This document shows, piece by piece, positions 12,901 to 24,900 of a stretch of DNA of 64,000 nucleotides (position 1 is its first letter; the number at the start of each line of letters is the position of its first letter). The position numbers and the translations under genes are program-made. The stretch comes from Ischnura elegans (Eukaryota > Arthropoda > Insecta > Odonata > Coenagrionidae), in contig NC_060246.1 in NCBI RefSeq assembly GCF_921293095.1, positions 12,232,001 to 12,296,000 on the forward strand. Reading direction: 5' to 3'. The notes beneath the pieces were generated by a model. It was not told where the DNA came from, made no database searches, and was given only the letters and a program-made list of their open reading frames with translations.

Positions 12901-15900
12901 ACAGAAAGAAAATGCATACTGACTGCTATCTGAACGCTTCTTCGCACCACCACCCAGTGCAAAAAATCTCCTTGGTGGCAACACTAATACATCGTGCCTA
13001 TGCCATCTCAGACACCGAGTCACTATCTGCGGAGAAGAAGCATCTCATTGAAGTGCCGGTAAGGAATGGCTACAGCAGTAGCATGTTGAATAGAAGATTT
13101 GTGGAGCAGGAGAACAAAGACGCAGCCCCAAAAAGGACCTCTGAGGAAGAGAGCCGGCCGGAGCCGGAAGCATATGCCACAATTCCCTTTGTGGCGGGCA
13201 CATCAAAAAAGATTGCCAGAATGCTCAGAAAACACAAGGTAATAACACGTTTCAATTGCGTGACAAAGATATCAGACATGCTATCCGGAGCGAAGGACAA
13301 ACTCCCAATGGACCTTTATGAGGGAATATATCGAGTGCCTTGTTCATGTGGTAAATATTACATTGGTGAGACCTGCAGATCAATGAAAGTCCGATTGCAG
13401 GAACATCGGAGGGCTACCAAAAACAAGCAGCACCAACTCTCAGCCATATCAGAGCATGCTTGGAGTGAACCTGGGCATAACATCCTCTTTGAAGACGCCA
13501 GGATAATAGCTAAAGAGAATAAATACTTCCCTCGCTTGATCAGACAAGCTATTGAGATAGCGAAAACGCCCACAAATTTCAACAGAGATCAAGGCTACAG
13601 CTTGCATACTTCATGGAAGAGGATTCTCCGACCACCAACAATGAGAGATGGACAACCGGCCAATGAGAGAGCAGCAGCAGATCAGCAGCCGCCGCCGCCT
13701 ATATAAGGCGGAAAATTTTATGCCTATAAAAGGCGGAAAAATTTTCCAAAAATTTTACCTTCGACCTGAAGACGCTGACTGTAACGCCGGCAAAACTGTT
13801 GTCTTTAAAATACAACAAACGCGGTGAAAAAACCTGAATAGAATGGAAAGTTCAAGGGAGGTACCTGTTGATGTAGTCAGTAATGCAAACTGAAATTCAG
13901 CCATCTGTATTAAATACGCTTAAATACATCACAGCACTTTAGCAGTCTGGCAAGGTGACGTAAATATGCAAAGATGCTTCTCAATGCGATTGTAAATTTA
14001 AAAATGGCATGTTTTACGAAACAAGTGATTCATCAATAAAGTAAGGGAAACTATGTAATTTTGACACCACAACCTGATGCAAACAAAAGCTGCCATACAT
14101 ACTTACTTAACAAGGTTCCTCGTCCCTCTCATCTGACCAGCATCAAATGCTTTCACTGATTGGCTGACTGCTTAACTCCTTAATACCAACTTATGATGCT
14201 CAGACAAAAGCTGTTTTTAAAACTAAATCTTCAGTTTAGCTCTTGCATTTTATTGATGGAAAGCACTTTTTTTAGCATTATTAGGAGCAAAATTGATGAC
14301 TTTGAAAGTATACCATTGAAGCTGCAGAACATTCAGCAGATACAGTGGAACTTGGTTAGTACGTTTCTGAAGGGACCACGAAAAATGAACGTACTAACCA
14401 GGAAAACGTACTAACGAGGAAAGTAAATAATAGCAGTCGGGGTTATTGCAATCAGTGAAAAAGTCGTCATAATTACAATTACTATCGGTAGTTCTCATAG
14501 GATCGCCTTCCTGAACTCTTTTCACATTTAAAATCAAGAAAATGAGCGCTACATTGAAAAACAATACCATGTGAATAAAAATCGCAATTTTTTATATATT
14601 TCCGAAGACGATTCCATGATTACGGCGTCTATCTCCCGTGATTTATCCTATATATATTTACAGAACGAGGACGAGTGAAGCTCAGACAAGCGAAGACAAG
14701 TCATTTTTCTTTCTCACAGCGTACTCGGAGAATATAACAACAACCCGGAGTAAGTCAACTGGTTTTTTAAACATCATAAAAATTGGGCAAAATTATATTG
14801 ACTTTCAAATTACGGCAACAGCCGTAGACATTCGCTTCTGGAATGATACCATTTCGATTGTAAAATCGATCGATATATCGACTGATGACACGCAAGATTA
14901 TTAGATTACGACGTAATAACAAGAAAATTTTATATTAGACAGTTGAAATTTACTTTCAAAATTTGTCTAATGTCGTCTGCTTTCGTTCCGAGATCAAGTA
15001 TTTTTAAGCTAAGCTTCGCGTGGAGATCCAGAGGACCGTCTGCTCCCGCAACAGTAGTCAAGTAAATACGCACGACGTCGAGTTTATGGAGCAGTACTGA
15101 TTTAGATAATGTGGGAATTGTCTAATACCGTTAAGACTCATTTCTTCATCATGATAACTCGTGCAATAGCAACAATTGCCCACTCACGAACTTTGTGCGC
15201 AGCAGTGGGCACTCCCAAGCGCTCCAAAGGCAACAGAAGGTGAGGAGCTCGGGGTGGGGAAAATTGGGGCTTCTTATTGGCTGTAGTTTTTCGTAGTCAG
15301 ACATTCCCAAAAAATGGGCGCATTTTATTTTTCATCACGTCACAAGAATTCAGAAATGCATTTGGATAAATTACGGTAGAAGAAAGAGATGTGGAATGAA
15401 TGGAAGAATGTTAATGGCTAATAATAATAAATTAAATCATGAATTCAGACGTTTGCGACCCTTAAGAAGACACTAGAGAACGAATTGCGGGTTGCGTCAC
15501 GGTAAGCAATTGAGCGTACTAACCAGGAAAGCGCAATTTTTTCAAACGTACTAACCAAATTCTTTTACCTGTATTTTGTTCGGATGGTACCGGGACCGAG
15601 GGAAATCGCCGTACTAAGGAGGAAAACGTACTAAGGAGGAACGTACTAACCAAGTTCCACTGTATTTAGTTAGAGGTAAATGCTCACCTACACAGAAATT
15701 TTGATTGAATCTGAGACCCTAATGGTGAAACATTGATTTAAATTCTGTGGAATGACCCATATGTATGATGGAGACAGGGAAAGTAATTTGTAAATTGATG
15801 TTATTAGCTGAAGTGGTAGGTTTTAAAGTAATAGCCTTTATTGTGTTGTTATTTTGGGTGATTTTTATTCAATGATGAGTGATTTTGAAAAGGATACTAA

Positions 15901-18900
15901 TTGATTTCTCTTTTCAGCACCTTACACCATCATCACTTTCCCATTTCTGTTTGCTGTCATGTTTGGTGATCTTGGGCACGGGCTCATCATGGCCCTCTTT
16001 GGAGGATGGATGGTGATGCGTGAGAAGCCACTTGCTGCCAAAAAGTCTGACAGTGAGGTGAGCTGAATATATTATCACCATCATTTGGCCCATATGGCAG
16101 GTCTTTGGCATACCTTTGCATGATGTGTCCTCTCCAAAGCCTATCGCCTCAATTGCCCCCTTATTGTCGTAGGATCACTGGGAACTATTTGTGGGTTGTG
16201 GAATGGGACTCTTTTAGCTTTGCTATGCTCACCTGGGAAGTGAGGGGGAGGGGACGACAAACAGTTTGTGTGGTCACGGGTTTGTAACTGGCCCTTGTTG
16301 TTGGTCATCCTGCAATGACTGAGCCAGGAAGCCGACAAAATGTGGGCGTGTTCTCGTGGGCAAAATTAATGTGCTTGAAAAGGTCACTTTAAGTTGACCG
16401 AGCGGGCTGTCTTGAGGAGGAAAATCCTTGTCCATCTATTCCACCCTCTAGATTGAAGGGTGTGGTGCAATGAGAGTTTCCTATGTCCTGATTTGGTTGT
16501 TTTGTCGTGGTCTTCTGGCTCCCACTCCCAATGAGGACACTGGCTGTAATTTGGGAAGCTTCTGCCCTAGTATCTCAGTGTAGCATATTCCTTGTCAGCG
16601 TGATGCTAAGATGCCTAAAGCTTTTCATGCTTAATTAAGTAAAGAATTTTGAGGTAGGAGGAAGGTAATAGGGATGACTATGGACTGAAAGATTAATCAG
16701 CTTGCCGACAAATCCATGTCTTCTTCTTTTCAGCCCATTCGCTAAACACCTGTGTCCTGACTTCAATATTTCCTCACATTATCAGGAGAATCTGATCTGG
16801 TTCTTCTCTGTGTGTAAAATCACACACTGCAATTTTCTGGTCTTTCTCACACCTTCCAGAACCTCTTCATTTCATTTCTTGTTCATTCAACTCCATCCCA
16901 TTATCTATTTCCATGACCACATTTGAGAAGCACCAATTCTCCATCCTTCTCCTTTAAGTGAGCTGTTGGACAGTTTTTGCCATAACTTTGTCCTGGAAGT
17001 AAGAGATTAAAGTTTTATGCCGTCATTGTAAATGTAATGGAACTTGTGGTTGATATTGCTTTGAAAAGAAATGCTTTTTAAATTAAGCAATCCCAATGAT
17101 ACAATTTTATTATTCAGAGTAGCTCATAAACTTTCAAAAACACGTGGTTGGTAGAAGACCTTGTCAAGCAAAATCGGGAGCTTTGACTTCAGTGCAAAAT
17201 GGGTGGTTGGTATATGTTGTACCGCCTTGTTGAAATTGATGGGATTTAGGGTAAACATGATAAAATTTTGTCTCTTTATTCAAACTGAAAATTGTGTTGG
17301 ACCTGATTGTGTATTAGTCAGTAATGTATATGCTGATAACGATGTTCAGGTTTCTGAAGTTAATTTTGCCAAAAAAGGGCCATTCATGCAGGGAAATATG
17401 GCAGTTGAAGATACTTGTATTGAAAGGTTTTGCAGGCCATTTGTATTTGTAGGCCTCAAAATTTTCTATTATCTAGTTGTTTGTAATTCTTTCATCAACC
17501 CCAATATTTGCATATGAAGTTGTGGAGTTTGTGTTTTGCACAGCCCTAGTTAAAGAGATGTTTGGCATATTCACTGCACAGAGTGTATTCTTGGAGGAAT
17601 ATATACCCTATTGATAATTAAATTCTTACTAGACGGGAAGAATATTTTAAACATTTATTTCTTGCTCGCAAGAAAGTATTGGAATTTATTCCTATACCTT
17701 GAATGAGCTAGCGGTTTTGAAGAATTGCATATTTCATTTTCTGTGGTCTCATTGTGTAATGACTGTTGAAATAGTATTACATTTATGCTAATGCTGATTG
17801 CGATACAATGTTTGTATTGTTAGTGTAAGGGCCGAGCATTCCTGCTATATGGTTTGATATTTCTTTTTTTTTGCAGATTTGGAACATCTTCTTTGGTGGC
17901 AGATACATTATTTTCCTCATGGGGCTCTTCTCCATGTATACTGGCCTTATATACAATGACATATTTTCGAAATCGTTAAACATATTTGGATCATACTGGT
18001 CTAGCAATTATGATAAAAAGACATTGATGGGTAACAAGTTTCTGCAGCTGGATCCTAATTCAACGGCATATGCTGGATATCCATATCCTTTTGGTATGGA
18101 TCCAGTTTGGCAGGTGAGTCTTAAGAACCGAGTATAGCCTATTATTATGGTCTTCAAGATGTACATATTAAGTTTAGCTGATGAAATATGCTCTTTTGAT
18201 TTTCACGAATGCAAATTTTAATCGCCACATTGTTATTTTAAGTTTTTAGGTGATGTGTCAAGTCCTGAAAACCATTATAAATCTTGGAAAATATTGAAAA
18301 TAATCATCAATGCACACTAAAAAAAAGCCTATATAAGTAAAAGCATCAATTATTTTTGCCGAAACTTTGTTTGGAAAAATCATTGACCCATGGTGATGAG
18401 TCAATTAGAATGAGGCCCCATTAAGGTTGTTGGATACTAGTTGAATATGGAGTTGAAATCAAGGTCTTCTGTTAAATGTGTAATGACCTTGAAGTCGTTT
18501 CATCCTAATGATTTCAAATTTTATGATAATCCTAATTAACATTTGTATAGTCAGTGTATCATTGATACCCATTTCAAATTTAAAGAAAACCTTTTTCTTA
18601 CTGTTTTTCAATGGGGTCGCATTCAATTACACTTTGCTCAGTGATAAACTTGATCATGATGTATTGGCCACTTGTTAAGAGTGCACCTTATGCAAATGAA
18701 CACGCAGCTTGACTCTCAGCTGTCTTCCTCCCGTTTGGTGATGAGCAAAGGTTTCCTTGGCTCATTACAGTGGTGAGCGATGGGTGTTGTGATTTCTCTT
18801 GCTCACTACTCACTGCTCCCTTGCTCACTAATCTAAGTTGATTGTGCAGTGCAGCTGAATGCACACAATATCAAAAGGGCGTTTCCAAAACATTTCAATT

Positions 18901-21900
18901 TAGTGAAGTTTCTAAGATTGATATTTTACTCTAGTAATATGTGAAGTAAGATAATTTTCTTGAAATAATTTTATGGAGTGATTTTTTTCAGGTTGCTGAC
19001 AACAAAATTGTGTTTCTTAACTCATATAAAATGAAAATATCAATAATTTTGGGGGTCATCCATATGATATTTGGTGTATTGCTCAGTCTATGGAATCATA
19101 CGTAAGTAATTCCATCCGTTTAATTCTTCTACCATTAATCATTTTTATCCTTACATGTGCATAATGTAATGTATTTAGCTCAGTATAATCTCACCAAACA
19201 TTGTGCTAATAAATAAGTGGGGGAGTAAAGTGAGGGGGCAATAAAAGGATCAGTGACATTACCACTTCCAACCAAGCAGGGACTTAAAAATGAGAGAAAT
19301 TTTTTTTGTATGAGAACCAATACTTTTCATGTTTTTACTTGCTTTTAAATTTATTTAATGTGATAGGAAAGGGTAGCCGTTTGAAATGTAGGTTTCAACT
19401 GTATCATTTTCCACACTGATCTATCTTGGAGCCGTATTCAGTGGAAAGAGAAGTTATAACTTTGCTATAGTATTAAATACGCCTCAGTAGTGGTTGCAAC
19501 AATTGGTATTTTGCTTTACATTACTAACCATTTGAACTCCTCACATAACTTCACATTTTATGTCTCACTACATTGGTCAAAGCAAATTGAAAAGTAATGG
19601 ATATTTATATTTAGCTGTTGTGTTAACAAACCACTCCGTTGTCTATGACTTGCAAAACAGATGTCACATGGCCAGAAATATCACTAGAATCATTACGTAC
19701 TGTCACTATGGTTCATTTTTTCTGTGCTGAAAATTCCGTTTTAAGGTTCCCACTCAACCGTGAAAACCTTGAAACCGTGAATAAGCCGTGAATTTCGTGT
19801 ACTGTGAAAAAACCGTGAAAAAGCCGTGAATTTCGTCATAAATCCTTAAAAATCTCTCAATCTTGATTTTACGATGGTAGAACTACAATAGGTAGATTGA
19901 AAGAAAAATGGATATTTCGATCATATTTCAAGGTCAGTCACTCACAGACATGGCCACGGATTTATAGTCTTTTGAAGCGCAATTATTGGTCCGTGTGCCA
20001 TGATGACACATTGGTGTTAAGCCTGTACCAAAGCCGGAAGACTGGTAACCAAAGTGTTCATTAACACTTGCGAAAATCCAGACCCTTCTTAACTTCCCTG
20101 GCACCCTGGTCCCTCCATTTTCCCACTCTCAACCTTTAGTCGGAGCTGAATTTTGCAAACGATATGTGACGTCAGGAGAGAGAGAGAGCACTTTCATTGC
20201 TGCGTTTGCATTCACAGCATCTGTCGTGTTTGTCAAATTTTTAGTTAACGTGCGGCCGATGATTGTTACGTGATCAATATTTCTGCCTAAAATGGTTTAT
20301 CTGCAAACCGTGAATTTGAAGACATTTAGACAGTGAAAACCTGGAAAAAACCGTGAATTTTATAATTTAGATTGAGTGGGAACCCTGATTGAGTAAAGAA
20401 GGCATTTGCTATTTGGTCACCAAACAACCGTGCTCATGAATTTCATCGGCATGATCATTCGAATGACCTTGGGCAAGGCCATTCACCTTGTGCAACTGCC
20501 TTTAGGTTTGTAATACTATGAGTGAATGAATTGCAATTTAATCTGTAACGAGGTGCAAGGATGCAACTGTGATCCTGCTGAACTTAATAAAAATTCCTTC
20601 CAGATTTTATTCTTCATTGGAGATAAAGTTTCTGAAAGAGTCATTCTGATTTAGCAGTTAGCTACAAGGGAAATCTTATGACTGTACCAAGAAATTTAAA
20701 CTGTTTATGGAGGCACTGTATTTCATTGTCCAACAGAAGCTATACATTATGAGAGATATTTTTCCAAACGGATTGATGTGGAAATTTTTTTTCCCCCGAA
20801 CCATGCTGTACTTTAATAAATACTAGGCGTAATTTTGTACGAGCATTTGCCATTTGTATGTGAATGGCTGGTGTCCTAACACCCCCTGCCACTCGCGTAT
20901 TTAGGTGGCTTGCATGGTTGTATGTTGATGTAGATGTTTAGTGTGATGGATTGGCATTATGTAGTACCATTTTTGTTTGAATTAGAAGCTGAGGTTTTAT
21001 TTTACCAGCTCCTGTATTCCATTTTATTTTGACTTATGCTTGATCCCCTTTCAGATACTTCCAGAGGAAAATCAATATCTATTGTGAATTCATCCCACAG
21101 ATCATTTTCATGGTATTTCTTTTCTTCTACATGGTGACATTAATGTTTTCCAAGTGGGTGAACTATGGACCAGACTTTGGTAAGTGGCTTGGCAGTATTT
21201 ATTAGTTGTAACTCCCGGTCATGCGTCTTAGTGGGTGGTGTAGAAAATATATTGTTGACGCAAATATTTTAATTTATAATTTATGTTTCACCCAATATAA
21301 ATTAAGACACTGTTTCGGTGATGTAAGCTTTCAAACATTCTCTTATTCTTTCCCTTCCTCTAGGTTACAAGTCTGGTCCGACTTGTGCTCCCTCCATCTT
21401 AATCACATTTATCAACATGGTCCTATTTAAGTCAAATGCTCCCCCTGATGGCTGTGATGACACTATGTATGGTGGACAGGTTGGTATATAATGACTTTGG
21501 ATTTTTATAAAACTGTTTCTATTTATTAAGAAAAAAACTGATTTACCAATAATATCTTAAAATACCAATTTTTACATAACTAAAGCTTTGATTTGGCATG
21601 CACACGTGAGCACTATCATGTTGAGCTGAAACATTTTAAAATCAATTTTTTTTTAGTAATTGGCAGCTTTTAGGGCGATTGCCATGGAAATCATTTTTTA
21701 TAAGTAATCTGGGGATACTTTCAGTATCCATTTGACAGGCTTGGAAAAGTAATTTTTTATTCTGCAGGGAAACCACTCAATAACTTGGCTGTTAACTTCT
21801 CGGGTGTTTTCTAATTAATGTAAGGAATCTGTTAGCCCAACTTAAATACACGAGGAGGCACATATCTTGGTTGAGCAGCGCAATCCTATACACAGGAATG

Positions 21901-24900
21901 TACGTTGCAATTGATTTTTGTGAAAGCGGTACTATGCGATTTTATGCATAATTTTGGTTTGTTCGTGATTGTTTGGTCTTTTTTTTTTGCTTTTATAATG
22001 ACTTATGCTTGGAATTGGATAGGTTTAATGATCATTGTAACACATTTCGAATTTCAAACCATAAATAAGTTTCGTTTTACCAATTCTGCTCTATGAGTTC
22101 AAACCATGAATCAAAACACTAAATTGTGAACACTGCCATATTACATCATTCTAAAATTCCCTGTCAAATGAGATGACAATCACTATTGGTGCGACACCAA
22201 TAATGTGTTCTGCTTTCTCTGCACAAAGTACGCAAAGCTGAATAGAATCCTCCAAGATATGACTCTTTGTTCACTCTGAATATTTTGTAGTGGACGCATT
22301 CTGGGTATAACTTTTAAGCTTTTGCTGTAGCACTCTCAAAGCATACACCTTGCATCCGAACACGGTGGCGTGTTGAATCAAATGTCCACCTGCTGCGTCC
22401 TCTTTCAACAAATATTTAGTTTTTACATTAGCTATTCCAGGGTGTTGTAAGGAACGCATCGCTATTCAAACTCGATTTTTCAACATTGCTGCTGTGCTCT
22501 ACCCTCTCCGGGACTACCACTGATTTTTTATAGCCTATTTCTGTATGTTTGTGAAATATGGTCCACCACAATCAGACCTACTCCTCAAAATACAACTATG
22601 CACCTCAATGATATGACCCGCACATGTATCTTCCACATCTGCAGACTTCTCCTCTGCCATTGGAAGAGCAATCAGACCATTGAAATTTTCCATTTGCTTG
22701 CAGAAAAAGTTTTATTTGACAATTTTAATGAATGCCTCTATCACAAACTGGGTCTTAACACAGACTTTTTGTATCAATTTTGGGTCATTTTTATACTTTT
22801 TGTGAAGTACTACCTAACTACCCCAAATTTGGAGCTATAATGGTGACTACTACTGGTGACCATGGTAATCATGAAGAAATCTCGCGAAAACACATCACAG
22901 TATAATCTGTCACTCATCAAAAAGAGATCTTGAAATATAGGAATATAAAAAAGTTTGGCCGTTCATTCCTAGAAAATAATTTTCTATAAGCCTCAAAAAT
23001 CTAAAAATGGTTGTACCTCATCGTTGTGAGCAGTTACAATAAAAACTTAGCAGTAAATGACACCAAATTTGTTTCATGATAAAGTTATGCTGCATAAAGA
23101 ATTCCTTTTCTGACCGTCCTGAGCCATTGGAATTGAACTTATTTCCTCCTTTTTGTGTGGCAAACATTTACTCATATAGGTCAACTATGCTCATGTGAAT
23201 TTAACAAGGAAAAAAAATGTTGAGAAATAATTTTTTAACTTTCTGATTATGTAACCTGTATTTCTCATCCATTAATTCATTTTTATTTTGATATCGTCAT
23301 TATGTTTTGTGATGTGCGTTTGAGTAAAATGTGAAATTTTTTTACTTACAGCATGGCTTTGAAAGGTTTCTGGTGGTTATAGCCCTTCTCTGTGTTCCAT
23401 GGATGCTCCTGGCGAAACCAATTATTGTCATCCGAGGGCAGCGTGCAATGCATCACCCGGTACGTGAGCTATTCACCTCTCAACTGTCATTGTTCCCTTT
23501 ATAGATTGGCTGCGGATGGTTTGGATGTTTGGATTCATTGGATAATGCCTTGTATTATTTTATCATGGAGAATGGTAGTTTGAAGTGTTTGCCTTTATTG
23601 AGAAATGGTTATTAGAGAATTCTGTTAAATTAATGCATTAAATTATGTGAAGATATTTATGCTCAAATTCAATAACACAAAATCAGTGGACATGAAAAAT
23701 TTACTCATCAATATGTTTAAATTTTGTCAACCGATTCTAACAGTAAATTTTGAAAAAAATATTTAGAGAATTTTTACATCAGAGAAAAATCCATAATAGC
23801 AGGTTAAATGTCGAGTGGAGAGCAAACATTTTTTAGCGAGGTGGCGTGTTCCTTAAGGATATTTGAAAGAGATATTATTCCAATCAACAATATGACCTAA
23901 GTGTCTTGATGGAGTACTAGTATTCCTGTAATTAGCTAAAATCTTGTTTGAATCCTTTAACGAACATCATAATTACGCACCAAAATCCTCCGTTTCCTGG
24001 TACATAGGCAACCTAGCCAAACACCGCATCGATCGTTTTCCCGCAAAATCGTTTTATTTTCGTCCATCCCCCTGGAAAACGATAGATCAAGCTTTCACTG
24101 TAATTACTGGTAAATAAACCTTTTTTTTTAATGTTTAAATTAGAAGTCATTGTCTCTAAAGATTTAGTCACATTGTGTTCCATTGCTCTCAGAATGTGAA
24201 TGGAATGTAGTAGGTTGATGTTTCTGCTGACAATTGAATATCACCTGCAGTTTAATTTTGGTCTTTGAAAAATTTTGTATGACTTGAGCTGTTCCAAATA
24301 TTGGGCATTAGCAAGCAAGCAAGCAAGCATCTCTCTCTCTTTTCAGCTCCCTAACTCTCACATCAATTCGGTTGGTGAGAACGGAGACTTGGACGTGGAG
24401 GGTGGTGGCATGGGAGGTCAAGGGCAGCAGGCTGATGGGAACGCAATGGCGCATGGTGCTCCCCAAAAGGGAGGGGCCGAAGGAGGGGGTGAGAACCACG
24501 AGGCTGGTGATATCTTCATCCACCAGGGCATTCACACCATTGAGTATGTGCTTGGGTCTGTGTCCCACACGGCATCTTATCTTCGACTCTGGGCACTGTC
24601 GCTTGCACACGCTGGTGAGTGGAATAAGACGATCCTTGTTGAGATTGTAAGGTCATGCAAAGTACCGTATGTGTCTGAATATAGTCCCCCTTTTTTTTCA
24701 AAAATGCCCGTGGTAAAAGTAAAGGGGGGGGCTATATTCAAATGCATTTTTTTAACTTTTCCCGAAACTGAAGCCTCAAAATTAGGGGGGGGGACTATAT
24801 TCGGAGAAATACGGTATGTACTAAGATTAACAATTTCTGCGGAGGGAAGACTTCTGGAAAGACCCTCTGGGTTTTCAGTGAAACTTTTCACTAATGTTCT

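Noticed and set aside
17161-17517. 118-codon plus-strand ORF in a V-ATPase intron
   Set aside because: No recognisable motif and intron-like base composition; open by chance.
24372-24650. Alternative-frame protein over the V-ATPase exon at 24347-24614
   Set aside because: Shadow of the real exon; the V-ATPase frame carries the conserved family motifs.
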